Source of the DNA: Deltaproteobacteria bacterium
GTDB lineage: Bacteria; Desulfobacterota; Desulfobulbia; Desulfobulbales; VMSU01
Assembly (NCBI GenBank): GCA_024274995.1
Contig: JAJSAA010000182.1
Location: 1 to 30,354 of the forward strand
Direction of reading: 5' to 3'
DNA length: 30,354 nucleotides
Shown piece after piece: positions 14,338 through 22,468 of this stretch. The position numbers were made by a program, and so were the translations under genes. Every line of letters begins with the position of its first letter. Within the stretch, counting starts at the first letter, position 1. The notes below the pieces were generated by a model. The model made no database searches. It was not told the DNA's origin and saw only the letters and a list, made by a program, of their open reading frames with translations.

Positions 14338-15171
14338 ATGGCAGGGAAATTGACGGTAGCCGATATTGGAGCGATGAAAGGCAAGGGGGAAAAAATCACT
14401 ATGCTCACCGCCTATGATGCCAGCTTTGCCAGTCTGATCGAGAATGCCGAAATTGATATGTTACTGGTTGGGGATTCTCTCGGAATGGTGGTTCTGGGCT
14501 ACGATTCCACCGTGCCGGTAACTATGGATGAGATGATTCATCACGCCAAAGCGGTGCGCCGGGGGGCCTTGCAAACCCTCATTGTCGGCGATATGCCCTT
14601 TATGTCTTACCAGACCTCCCTGCCGGAGGCTGTCCACAACGCCGGTCGTTTTATGAAGGAGGCCGGTTGTGATGCCGTAAAACTGGAGGGTGGTCTTGAG
14701 GCCTGCCCCACTGTCAGCGCCATAGTCAAGGCTGGGGTGCCGGTTATGGGCCATATCGGGTTGACCCCGCAGACGGCCGGCCAGTTAGGGGGCTATAAGG
14801 TGCAGGGCCGGGATCTGAATTCGGCTCGTAACCTTCTCGGCATGGCCAGGGGGCTACAGGATGCCGGGGCCTTTGCCCTGGTACTGGAATGCATTCCTGC
14901 CTCACTCGCGGAGTTGATTAGTCAGGAATTAACCATCCCCACCATCGGTATCGGGGCCGGAGCCAGCTGTGACGGCCAGGTTCTGGTGACCCATGACCTC
15001 CTGGGGATGTTTGAAAAATTCGTACCCAGTTTTGTGAAATCATACGCCCACCTGGCTCCCCAGATTAAGGATGCCGTTCTGGCCTATAAGCATGAGGTGC
15101 GTGATGGACGTTATCCGGATGATAGTCATAGTTTTAAGATGTCGCTACCCTTAGAGGACATTCTCCCATAA
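14338..15171 (+). CDS. panB: 3-methyl-2-oxobutanoate hydroxymethyltransferase
   Basis: 277 residues. Uses 5,10-methylene-THF and alpha-ketoisovalerate to make ketopantoate, the first committed step of pantothenate and CoA synthesis. The TIM-barrel signatures are present: TMLTAYD (21-27), the metal ligands D46 (VGDSLGM), D85 (VGDMPFMSY) and E117 (KLEGG), MGHIGLTPQ, and the catalytic Glu in LECIPASLA, followed by IGIGAG. No panC or panD lies next to it. It has its own promoter and sits 24 bases upstream of motA, so read-through into the stator genes is possible but functionally unrelated. Confidence 0.97.
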   Translation: MAGKLTVADIGAMKGKGEKITMLTAYDASFASLIENAEIDMLLVGDSLGMVVLGYDSTVPVTMDEMIHHAKAVRRGALQTLIVGDMPFMSYQTSLPEAVHNAGRFMKEAGCDAVKLEGGLEACPTVSAIVKAGVPVMGHIGLTPQTAGQLGGYKVQGRDLNSARNLLGMARGLQDAGAFALVLECIPASLAELISQELTIPTIGIGAGASCDGQVLVTHDLLGMFEKFVPSFVKSYAHLAPQIKDAVLAYKHEVRDGRYPDDSHSFKMSLPLEDILP

Positions 15172-15195
15172 TATTCAGGTTACAGGTAGAAACTA

Positions 15196-15957
15196 ATGGA
15201 TATAGCAACCGTTATTGGCCTGATAGGCGGATCCTTACTAATCGTATGGGCCATTGCCTCCGGTGGCTCTCTGCTGCTCTTTGTCAATATTCCCTCGGTA
15301 TTGATTGTCTTTGGCGGCACGGCGGCCACCGCCTTTATTCGTTTTGGCATGGGAGACGTTATAAACTCCGTTAAGGTGGCCATGAACGCCTTCTTCTCCA
15401 AGATAAGCGTCCCGCAGCATATTATTACCGAGATTGTTAATCTCGCCAATATTGCCCGTAAAAACGGCCTCATTGTTCTGGAACAGCAACCTATTGAGGA
15501 TCCTTTTCTTAAAAAAGCCATTATGTATTGTGTTGATGGTCATGAAGCGGATTTTATCGAGGAGGTCTTGAAAAAGGAGGTTAATCTCACCATTCAAAGA
15601 CATGGTCTGGGGCGTCAGGTCTTTGCCGGAATAGGGGATTCAGCCCCAGCCTTCGGCATGGTTGGTACCCTCATCGGTCTGGTACAGATGCTCTCCAATA
15701 TGAGTGATCCGGCCTCCATCGGCCCATCCATGGCAGTGGCCCTTCTCACCACCCTGTATGGAGCCTTGATTGCCAACCTTTTTGCCCTGCCCATCGCCGA
15801 CAAGCTGGCCCTCCGCTGTCAGGAAGAGGAACGTAACCGGCGACTGATTATCGAAGGTGTTTTAGGAATTTTAAAGGGTATAAACCCCAGGGTAATGGAG
15901 GAATTTCTTGAGACCTTTCTACCGCCCAAAGACCGAGGATCAGGAGAGAAAAAATAG
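15196..15957 (+). CDS. motA: Flagellar motor stator protein MotA (MotA/PomA type)
   Basis: 253 residues with four predicted membrane segments: two near the N-terminus (about 3-22 and 29-50) and two after a large cytosolic domain (about 150-170 and 178-200). The motor signatures GDSAPAFGMVGTLIGL and LYGALIANLFALPIADKL contain the conserved prolines that flank the ion channel. MotA pentamers surround a MotB dimer and couple ion flow to torque on FliG. The length and lack of extra loops resemble the PomA/MotP-like short type; ion choice cannot be decided from sequence by eye. The partner motB is 528 bp downstream rather than overlapping, because of transposon debris. Confidence 0.95.
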   Translation: MDIATVIGLIGGSLLIVWAIASGGSLLLFVNIPSVLIVFGGTAATAFIRFGMGDVINSVKVAMNAFFSKISVPQHIITEIVNLANIARKNGLIVLEQQPIEDPFLKKAIMYCVDGHEADFIEEVLKKEVNLTIQRHGLGRQVFAGIGDSAPAFGMVGTLIGLVQMLSNMSDPASIGPSMAVALLTTLYGALIANLFALPIADKLALRCQEEERNRRLIIEGVLGILKGINPRVMEEFLETFLPPKDRGSGEKK

Positions 15958-15978
15958 AACCAGTAGGGGCCCCACCCC

Positions 15979-15997
15979 CCCCCAACGGGGTTGGGGG
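15979..15997. other. G/C-rich hairpin at the edge of the transposase fragment
   Basis: CCCCCAAC (15979-15986) and GTTGGGGG (15990-15997) are exact inverted repeats around GGG, preceded by a C-tract and by GGGGCCCC. It directly adjoins the RAYT-like coding fragment and may mark a deletion joint or a REP-like palindrome. Confidence 0.45.
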
Positions 15998-16260
15998 ATA
16001 TTGCGCATCGGTATAAAACATTGACCACCAAACGATATATTGACGGGGTAAAACAACATGGTTGGCAACGGTTTGATAAAAAATTGTGGCAGCGCAATTA
16101 TTGGGAACATATTATTCGCAATGAAAGTGAATATCAGCGTGTCGCTCAATATATCTTGGAAAATCCGATAAAAAAGGAACAGGATAAATTAAACGGTGAC
16201 ATTGAAAATCGTGTAATAGAATCTTCGTCTGCCTATGCAGAAGGAACGTGGATGGTATAA
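15991..16260 (+). pseudogene. C-terminal fragment of a REP-associated tyrosine (Y1) transposase
   Basis: The frame from about 15991 encodes GDIAHRYKTLTTKRYIDG, then KKLWQRNYWEHIIRNE and YQRVAQYILENP, matching the C-terminal half of RAYT/TnpA_REP (IS200-like) transposases. The catalytic HUH motif and the first half are absent; the frame begins in a G-rich hairpin with no proper start. After YILENP the tail (to 16260) is not conserved. It lies inside the motA-motB gap, so an element inserted in the stator operon and was mostly deleted. There is no evidence of activity. Confidence 0.75.
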
Positions 16261-16332
16261 ACAATGATTGATTTAACCGAATATGCCATTGAACAAATAG
16301 TCAGCAGTAAATAAACAAAAGAATGTCGGGAA

Positions 16333-16491
16333 ATCCCATGGTGGTCTATTGCGGTCATTGTTGCCACCCTGCTATATGTTTTTAAGTCCCGTAGACTTGA
16401 TCCCCGATTTTACATTAGTGACAGGGTGTGTCGATGATGCTTTGGTTGTAGCGGCAGGTGAACTTGATCGATGGAGTAAGAAAAAATGGCT
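16333..16491 (+). pseudogene. DUF1232 (YkvA-like) remnant with a frameshift
   Basis: Two adjacent frames together encode a DUF1232 core: IPWWSIAVIVATLLYV (16333-16380), then LSPVDLIPDF, a tract ending TGCVDDALVV (16382 onward). The T5 run at 16379-16383 breaks the frame; removing one T joins LLYV to LSPVD perfectly. Upstream, the same frame has a stop at 16312, so no normal start reaches the core. The 3' end runs through the ribosome-binding site of motB. DUF1232 proteins are small membrane-associated proteins of unknown function. Confidence 0.65.
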
Positions 16492-17253
16492 GATGACGAC
16501 GAAGTTAAGCAGGAGTGTCCGCCGGGTGCCCCGCTGTGGATGTGTACATTCTCGGATTTGATGTCGCTCCTCCTCTGTTTTTTTGTTTTGCTCCTGTCTT
16601 TTTCTACCATGGATGCTCCCAAATACCGCCAGGCGGCGGGTTCCATGAAAGACGCCTTCGGCATTCAGAAGAAGGAACATTTCGACGGCACTCCACAGGG
16701 CCAGCTGATGGTGGCCACTGATTTTATTTCCACCCCCATGGCGGTCAGGGTACAGCGAGATATCAATGACGTGGTGGCCATGGAACAGGGCGGTATGGTG
16801 GATGTGGAGATGACTCATGACGGGGTGGTGGTACGGGTCAAGGATGCCCTGGGATTTAAATCCGGCCAGGCCCAGTTACGGCCGCAGTTTAAGACCCTGC
16901 TGAATAAAATCGGCGAGATTATCAAGCAAACAGGTTCGTCGGTTGTAGTCAGCGGCCATACGGATAATATCCCCCTGCGTAAAGGCGGAAAATTCGTCTC
17001 CAACTGGGATCTGTCAACGGCCCGCAGTGTGGCGGTGGTAAATTACTGGGCCAGTAAATTTCATATTCCGACTAATCACATGTCGGCTGTGGGGTATGCC
17101 GATGGCCGGCCTCTGGTGAGTAATGATACCGCAGTCGGCCGTTCCCGTAACCGCCGGGTTGAGTTTAAAATCAAGGTTAATCAGCGCGCCTCGACCTTTG
17201 CCGGTTTGAAGGAATTACTGCAACCCAAGCTGGAACCGGTGATTTCACAATAG
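16486..17253 (+). CDS. motB: Flagellar motor stator protein MotB
   Basis: 255 residues. A short cytosolic N-terminus leads to one membrane helix (about 21-42) carrying D24 in FSDLMSLLLCF, the ion-binding Asp equivalent to E. coli D32. A plug and linker follow, then an OmpA-like peptidoglycan-binding domain (about 120-240) with VVVSGHTDNIPL, NWDLSTARS and GRSRNRRVEF. It anchors the MotA ring to the cell wall. The start is ATG 16486 with GGAG at 16473. A PilZ gene follows 62 bases downstream. Because motA is separated by debris, motB expression may depend on read-through or on a promoter in the gap; I could not identify one. Confidence 0.95.
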   Translation: MADDDEVKQECPPGAPLWMCTFSDLMSLLLCFFVLLLSFSTMDAPKYRQAAGSMKDAFGIQKKEHFDGTPQGQLMVATDFISTPMAVRVQRDINDVVAMEQGGMVDVEMTHDGVVVRVKDALGFKSGQAQLRPQFKTLLNKIGEIIKQTGSSVVVSGHTDNIPLRKGGKFVSNWDLSTARSVAVVNYWASKFHIPTNHMSAVGYADGRPLVSNDTAVGRSRNRRVEFKIKVNQRASTFAGLKELLQPKLEPVISQ

Positions 17254-17315
17254 GCCGCAGGCTTATAAAAAGGACAAATAATTTTGTATCCTAAAAATAA
17301 GAGGCTAACTACAAT

Positions 17316-17900
17316 ATGAACGGAGAAGATAAACGTCAGTCCGTCAGGGTGGACAGCCGGATAATGTTTGCCGTCCACCATGTTTCAAAGGATGATTTTG
17401 TGAGGATAAAACAGGATTTAGACAATGGTATCAGTCTCTATGAACGGCCAGAGTTGAGCAATATCAGAACCTTTGTCGGCGCTCGGGCGGCTCTGGAGAG
17501 ACTAAAGGAGCGGGATGCAGATATGGCCGACTTCCTGCGTCACATGGATGCCAAACTTAACGTCCTGCTCAAGAAGGTGGACTACAACCCTTCGCTGTTA
17601 GACAAATTAACCCTACAGGAGGTTAATATTGCCGGTAACGGCCTGGCCTTCTGGAGTACTAAAAAATATGTCAGGGGCAATTTGCTGGAATTCTACATTG
17701 TGTTCCCGGCCGACAATACATTTATTGCTTGTTTCGGCGAGGTGGTAGAGTGCCAGCCGGAAAAAGCCGGCAAAGAAGACCGCCAACGGGTCTCATGCCA
17801 TTTTAAGCTCATAATGGAGAAAGACCGGGAAGAAATTATCCAGTATAATTTCAAGCAGCAGGGTCTCGCCCTGCAGCGCCGCCGCCTGGAAGGAACATAA
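17316..17900 (+). CDS. PilZ-domain protein downstream of motAB
   Basis: 194 residues. Overlapping RxxxR pairs lie at the N-terminus (R7-QSV-R11, R11-VDS-R15). A helical segment of about 85 residues follows, including MADFLRHMDAKLNVLLKK, then a PilZ barrel beginning LQEVNIAGNGLAFW. The second c-di-GMP motif, normally [D/N]xSxxG, reads N104-I-A106-G-N-G109, so the Ser is replaced by Ala and binding may be altered. The start is ATG 17316; upstream AAGAGG is a weak ribosome-binding site. Position next to motAB suggests a YcgR-like influence on the stators or motor; this is inference from context. It is convergent with ctpA, whose stop is 43 bases away across a C-rich spacer. Confidence 0.78.
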   Translation: MNGEDKRQSVRVDSRIMFAVHHVSKDDFVRIKQDLDNGISLYERPELSNIRTFVGARAALERLKERDADMADFLRHMDAKLNVLLKKVDYNPSLLDKLTLQEVNIAGNGLAFWSTKKYVRGNLLEFYIVFPADNTFIACFGEVVECQPEKAGKEDRQRVSCHFKLIMEKDREEIIQYNFKQQGLALQRRRLEGT

Positions 17901-17943
17901 TCCCACTAAATCAGTCCGCCCCGCCCAATCCCCACCCCCCGGT

Positions 17944-19209
17944 TCAAATTGCCGGTTTCTTTAACACCGGCAAGCCCTCTAATATTTTCAGAGCGGCATT
18001 TAACTGATTATCAGCGGCGCTTATCGGCGATTTCCTGGCTTTGCTCCGACCAATTTTATTATCATTCTTCATATGGTGCTTAAGATCCTTTTCACGGATA
18101 AATGTCCGTCCCCCGCCATTGGCGTGATCCTGCAGCAGAGGCACTATTATATCAGGGGTAACGCCCCGAGCCTGAATCGAACGACCGCTGGGCGTATAAT
18201 ATCTCGCGGTGGTCAGGCGCAGTCCAGCCCCGTTATTTAAGGGGAATACTGTCTGTACGGAGCCTTTGCCAAAGCTTTGGACTCCGAGAATAAGGGCTCG
18301 CCCGCTGTCCTGCAGTGCCCCGGCTACTATCTCCGAGGCACTGGCGCTGCCGCCATTAATGAGGACTATAATGGGGAAATCATAGGAAACCGCACCCCTG
18401 TGGGCTCGATAGACCATATTTTGATCCGCCAGCCGCCCTTTGGTTGAGACAATTATTCCCTTGTCCATAAAAATATCCGCAATCCCTATTGCCTGCTCTA
18501 ATAAGCCGCCAGGATTATTACGCAGGTCAAGTATCAGGCCCTTAACTGGGCCTTGCTTACTCAGCCTCTTTAAGGCGCTCAAGGTATCCTTGGTGGTCTT
18601 GGCCTGAAAACTGGTGATGCGCAGATAGGCATATCCAGGCTCTAAAATTTTGCTTTTGACGCTGTGCAGAGGGATAACATCACGGGTTATAGTAAATTTA
18701 CGCAGTTTAGGCCAGCCCCGGCGGTAGATGGAGATTGTAACCTTGCTCCCTCTTTTGCCACGCAGGAGTTTTATCGCCGCCATCATATCCATATCCTTGG
18801 TGTAGATGCCGTTGATCTTAATGATGCGATCACCCGCCTTCAAGCCCTGCTGATAAGCGGGGGTGCCCTCAATGGGGGAAACTATCACCAGCCCGCCGTT
18901 TTTTATGGTTATTTCAATGCCGATACCGCTGAAGCTGCCATTGGTCTCGATCTGTAAATCCTTGAAATTCTCAGCAGTCATATAGGATGAGTGGGGATCA
19001 AGCGAGGCGATCATCCCTTTGATGGCCCCCTGAATCAACTTGTCGGCGTTGATGGGCTCCACATAATCCTTTTCCAGCAGATTGATAACATCGGCGAATT
19101 TTTCCAGGCTCCTATAGGTGTTATGATCCCCGGCCGCTGCCGGTTTGCTGTTAGTTAGTCCCATGCTCAAGACGATGGCAGCTATGATGATTATTTTTTT
19201 AATGGTCAT
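17944..19209 (-). CDS. ctpA: C-terminal processing peptidase (S41 family)
   Basis: 421 residues: signal peptide or N-terminal anchor (about 1-26, ending SKPAAAG), PDZ domain (about 90-170, with GIGIEI and GLKAGDRIIKING), then the S41 serine protease core. The catalytic pair is S290 in GGSASASEI and K315 in FGKGSVQT, with D301 matching the accessory Asp of E. coli Tsp. It acts in the periplasm, cutting C-terminal tails of exported or division-related proteins. It is the last gene of ftsE-ftsX-envC-ctpA, 15 bases after envC; this pairing is common in Desulfobacterota-type genomes. An inverted repeat (TTGCCGG...CCGGCAA) overlaps the 3' end on the minus strand and may act as a weak terminator. 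Confidence 0.93.
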   Translation of the reverse strand: MTIKKIIIIAAIVLSMGLTNSKPAAAGDHNTYRSLEKFADVINLLEKDYVEPINADKLIQGAIKGMIASLDPHSSYMTAENFKDLQIETNGSFSGIGIEITIKNGGLVIVSPIEGTPAYQQGLKAGDRIIKINGIYTKDMDMMAAIKLLRGKRGSKVTISIYRRGWPKLRKFTITRDVIPLHSVKSKILEPGYAYLRITSFQAKTTKDTLSALKRLSKQGPVKGLILDLRNNPGGLLEQAIGIADIFMDKGIIVSTKGRLADQNMVYRAHRGAVSYDFPIIVLINGGSASASEIVAGALQDSGRALILGVQSFGKGSVQTVFPLNNGAGLRLTTARYYTPSGRSIQARGVTPDIIVPLLQDHANGGGRTFIREKDLKHHMKNDNKIGRSKARKSPISAADNQLNAALKILEGLPVLKKPAI

Positions 19210-19224
19210 GTCGTTTTGTCTTGG

Positions 19225-20493
19225 TTAAGGTTTTGTGGTTGCGGGTTTATTGTCAGCCTCGTTTTTTTTCTGCGCCCCGGAGTCTTCACCCGGCGCTATT
19301 TTCCAGTTTCCGGCCAGCCAGGGTAAAGGGTCAATGGGGATAGAACCATAGCGTAATTCAAAATGCAGCCCCTTGTGAAGCAGACCATCGCCGCCAGCCA
19401 GGCCGATAACTTCAGCCCCTTGGAGGATATCGCCAGTTTTTTTGTAAATCGAGGCCAGGCCGGAAAGCAGGGTGTAATATTGTTGACCATGATCTATGAT
19501 AACGGTATTGCCATAGGCGGCTAAATAACCGGCAAAAATAATCTTACCAGCAAAAACAGCCCTGACCTTGAGATCACCGGCAGGGGTGAAATCAAGACCG
19601 GGGAAATTTATTTTGAGGCCAAATTTACCATTTTGAGAACCAAAAAAACGGTTTATTTTTCCGCTTACCGGTGGGGCCAGCCGTCCCTTCATGGCCGCGA
19701 AGCCGCTTACGAGAATGGTGTGCCGCGGCTGTGAGCGGTGAGCCCTAATGATCTTCCGCCGCCGCGCCCGAATCATGGGTACCTGGGATTTATTAATTTT
19801 GGCCTCAAGACTTGCGGCGCCAGCCGCCATCTCCCGCAGGGCCTGTTGATAAAGATCTTTCTGGAGTCTGACCCGCTTTAACAGCCTTTGGCGTTTCATT
19901 CTGCTGTCTATGAGTTGCTGCTCCTGGACTTTCTCCTCATTAATTATGCCTAATATCTTGTTTTTGCTGGCGGTTATGTTTTTCAAGGCCTCCCGCAGGA
20001 GAGAAATTTTAGTTCGGTAGCGCTCGATTATTTTCCGGTCATGCCGGAGCATAAACCTGAATTCTTCTCTTGTGTTTATGGCCTCCGACAGGCTGTGGGC
20101 AGCAAAAACAGCGTTGACAAGGGTGACGCCGCCCATTTTGAAAAAGGCCGTCAGGCGCCTTTTTACATGCCCTTTAATGGCCTCTTTCTGCTTGACTATG
20201 AGCTTTGTCTCTTGCTCTTTGGCCTGCAGGTAATCCTCCTGCCGGTTTAATTTTTGCTGGATGTCTCGTAGTTTCTGACCCTCCACCCGCAGATGCAGAT
20301 CAATTTTTTTTAATTCCTGCTCCAGATTGAAGGACTGAATCCCACTCTCCTTGACTTTCTGCTGCTGGTTGGCCATTGCCGCCCTGATACGGTTTAATTT
20401 GGCGGCCGGAGTAGTATTTCCCCCAACCGCAGCCATTAGTGAGGCGTTCATGCCGAAAAAAAATATTATAGTTAGCGCAACAAGACGGATCAT
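19225..20493 (-). CDS. envC: EnvC-like murein hydrolase activator (coiled coil plus degenerate LytM)
   Basis: 422 residues: signal peptide (about 1-22), long periplasmic coiled coil (about 30-240, rich in Q, K, E and L), a basic linker, then an M23/LytM domain (about 275-395) starting GKINRFFGSQ. The metal-binding set of active M23 enzymes is incomplete. The first His is missing (KFGLKINFPGLDF), and the usual Y-x-x-L-x-H-L region reads YYTLLSGLAS. Only LHFELR remains at the second site. This matches EnvC-type activators, which bind FtsEX and switch on amidases rather than cut peptidoglycan themselves. It lies between ftsX (13 bases) and ctpA (15 bases). Confidence 0.88.
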   Translation of the reverse strand: MIRLVALTIIFFFGMNASLMAAVGGNTTPAAKLNRIRAAMANQQQKVKESGIQSFNLEQELKKIDLHLRVEGQKLRDIQQKLNRQEDYLQAKEQETKLIVKQKEAIKGHVKRRLTAFFKMGGVTLVNAVFAAHSLSEAINTREEFRFMLRHDRKIIERYRTKISLLREALKNITASKNKILGIINEEKVQEQQLIDSRMKRQRLLKRVRLQKDLYQQALREMAAGAASLEAKINKSQVPMIRARRRKIIRAHRSQPRHTILVSGFAAMKGRLAPPVSGKINRFFGSQNGKFGLKINFPGLDFTPAGDLKVRAVFAGKIIFAGYLAAYGNTVIIDHGQQYYTLLSGLASIYKKTGDILQGAEVIGLAGGDGLLHKGLHFELRYGSIPIDPLPWLAGNWKIAPGEDSGAQKKNEADNKPATTKP

Positions 20494-20506
20494 GGGTTTC
20501 TAAAGG

Positions 20507-21391
20507 TTAGAGGCGCAGTGATTTTCTGATTGACACAATGCTGCCCGTGGTGCAAAGCAAAATACTTATAGCCAGAATTGCGCTGGTCATGGCCGGGGGC
20601 AGAAACGTGAGTTGGAGCAATTTGAAGAGACCGGGGCCGTTAAAGTGATGCTGAAGCCAGTTAAAAAGCAGGTAAAGGCAGGCAATGCCCAGTCCAGAAC
20701 CCAGGATGCCCTGCAAGAGCCCCTCAAGAATAAGAGGAGCCTGGATATAGCTTTTAGAGGCCCCGATGAGGCGCATAATCTCCAATTCAGGACGTCTTGA
20801 AACCACAGTGAGACGAATAGTGCTGGAAACCATGAAGGTGGCGGTAAGCACAAGCAGCCCGCCACTCAGGAAGAGAATCAGGCGGATAAGCTGAGTGAAG
20901 TAGCCCAACCGCTCGATCCAGCCCCTGCCGTACTGCACCTTTTGGGCTCCCGGCAGGGTGGCCAGAAAATTGGCGAAATTGTTAATGTGGGAAAGAGATG
21001 AAAGGCTTCTGAGCGGATAAACTTCGATGAAGGGCGGCAGAAATTCTGGGTCAAAATCATCTAAAACATCACGATCAGGGCCCAATTGCCGTTTAAGCTG
21101 GGCAAAGGCATCCTGGCTGGATTTGAAAACTATTTTATCCACCCGGCCAAAGGATCTAATTTCGCGGCTGAGCTTGGCCTGAGCCGCGGCCGTTGGTTGA
21201 TGGTCAAGATATACCAGCAGCCGTATATTGTCTCCGAGGCGGATACCGGCATGTTTAAGGTTCAAAAAAATCAGGAAAAAGAAGGAAAAAATCAGCACCG
21301 ACAGGGTAACGGTTGCCAGAGTCATTATCTGTGAGCCCCAGGTCTGTCTGAGGTTTCTAACCGTTTGCGTCAGGATGGCGGATAACTTCAA
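20507..21391 (-). CDS. ftsX: Cell-division ABC permease FtsX
   Basis: 294 residues with the FtsX layout: cytosolic N-terminus, TM1 (about 24-45), a periplasmic loop (about 46-160) that contacts EnvC-type activators, then three more membrane helices (about 165-190, 222-245 and 262-287). The conserved RLIGASKSYIQAPLILEG segment lies between TM2 and TM3. With FtsE it transmits ATP hydrolysis across the inner membrane to control septal peptidoglycan hydrolysis. It follows ftsE by 24 bases. Confidence 0.93.
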   Translation of the reverse strand: MKLSAILTQTVRNLRQTWGSQIMTLATVTLSVLIFSFFFLIFLNLKHAGIRLGDNIRLLVYLDHQPTAAAQAKLSREIRSFGRVDKIVFKSSQDAFAQLKRQLGPDRDVLDDFDPEFLPPFIEVYPLRSLSSLSHINNFANFLATLPGAQKVQYGRGWIERLGYFTQLIRLILFLSGGLLVLTATFMVSSTIRLTVVSRRPELEIMRLIGASKSYIQAPLILEGLLQGILGSGLGIACLYLLFNWLQHHFNGPGLFKLLQLTFLPPAMTSAILAISILLCTTGSIVSIRKSLRL

Positions 21392-21415
21392 GGTCTTTAT
21401 CTCCGTATCTTGTAA

Positions 21416-22162
21416 CTATACAAATAGTTTACAGGCCTTATCTGAATAGTTGCTTTTGTCCTCAGGGGCTGGGACATCACTTCTAATAAGTTCCCCCTGC
21501 CGTATCTCCAGGGTTTGGGCGGCCGAGTAATCACGCAGAATCAAGGGGTCATGGGTGGCAATGATAATGGTGCTGCCCGCCCGATTGAGTTGGTCAAACA
21601 GTTTCATCACCAGTCTGGCATTCTCCTGATCCAGATTACCGGTGGGCTCATCGGCCAGCAGGATGGGCGGGTAATTGGCAGCGGCCCGGGCCAGGGCGGC
21701 CCGCTGCTGTTCACCCCTTGACAACTTCCCGGCCCTGATATGTTTTTTATCCATCAGGTTCAGGAGATCAAGGAGATAGTTTATCCGATCCTTGATTGTG
21801 CGGTTCGGGGTATAGGTAACCTCCATGGGCATGGCGATGTTCTGGTAAACCGTGAGGCCGGGCAGGAGCTTAAAGTCCTGATAAGCCATGCCGATTTTCT
21901 GGCGCAGAAGCTGCATCTCGGCGGGAGTGATGCTGGTCAGCTCCCGGCCCAGCACATCTATAAGCCCCTTGGTGGGGTGCTCCATGGCGCATATAAGCTT
22001 CAGCAGGGTAGATTTTCCAGCCCCGCTGATACCGGTTAGAAAGATCATCTCTCCGGCTTTGATGCTGAATGAGACATCCCGCAGGGCGACCACATCCGGC
22101 GGATAAATTTTATTTACCTTGATGAACTCTATAATTGTGGGCTGGCTTATTTCTGGGTTCAT
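21416..22162 (-). CDS. ftsE: Cell-division ABC ATPase FtsE
   Basis: 248 residues of a standard ABC ATPase: Walker A GISGAGKST (44-52), Q-loop YQDFKLLPGLTV, signature LSRGEQQR (147-154, with Arg in place of the second Gly of LSGGEQQR), Walker B ILLADEPTGNLD and the switch His in ATHD. The FtsE-specific stretch GLTVYQNIAMPMEV is present. It is about 20 residues longer than E. coli FtsE, with a short N-terminal extension and a charged C-terminal tail. It is the first gene of the minus-strand division operon; the leader is about 50 bases long and abuts repeat copy C. Confidence 0.94.
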   Translation of the reverse strand: MNPEISQPTIIEFIKVNKIYPPDVVALRDVSFSIKAGEMIFLTGISGAGKSTLLKLICAMEHPTKGLIDVLGRELTSITPAEMQLLRQKIGMAYQDFKLLPGLTVYQNIAMPMEVTYTPNRTIKDRINYLLDLLNLMDKKHIRAGKLSRGEQQRAALARAAANYPPILLADEPTGNLDQENARLVMKLFDQLNRAGSTIIIATHDPLILRDYSAAQTLEIRQGELIRSDVPAPEDKSNYSDKACKLFV

Positions 22163-22212
22163 GAGTTGCGCACGATGCTCTCTCTGAGTTTCTTAATCTA
22201 ATAAATGAATAA

Positions 22213-22304
22213 CCGTAACTGTTCAGGAAAGCGCAGCCCCCGATACTTCCTGTACGCGAGGAGGGCGAAACGGACAAAAATGGGGTGCAACTGAACAGTT
22301 ACTG
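22213..22304. repeat. Palindromic intergenic repeat, copy C (best preserved ends)
   Basis: CCGTAACTGTTCAG (22213-22226) and CTGAACAGTTACTG (22291-22304) are terminal inverted repeats matching 13 of 14. The 64-bp interior, read on the minus strand, shares CACCCCAT and GTCCGTTTCGCCCTCCTC with copy A in the same order. It lies in the divergent spacer between ftsE and the sigma-54 activator gene. The rest of the spacer (22305-22447) is AT-rich with no clear promoter. Confidence 0.75.
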
Positions 22305-22447
22305 AATAATAATGTAATTTTGGAAAAAATGTAGTTATTTATCAAGGTTATTATTGCGATAAGGCGAAAAATGGTACTTTTTTATAGATATTGTCATGGA
22401 AAGGTCGTAAAATCTGGGTTTGAAGATAATAATGGATAAGGTTGAAC

Positions 22448-22468
22448 ATGGAAAAAATTAAAAACTGA
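22448..22468 (+). other. Possible 6-codon leader ORF coupled to the sigma-54 activator
   Basis: ATG 22448 encodes M-E-K-I-K-N and its TGA (22466-22468) overlaps the activator's ATG (22468) as TGATG. A TAAGG lies about 6 bases before the leader ATG, whereas the activator's own start has no clear ribosome-binding site. Translational coupling is therefore plausible. Confidence 0.35.

Noticed and set aside
22354..22388. TTGCGA and TATAGA upstream of the sigma-54 activator
   Set aside because: Spacing of 23 bases is outside the sigma-70 range.
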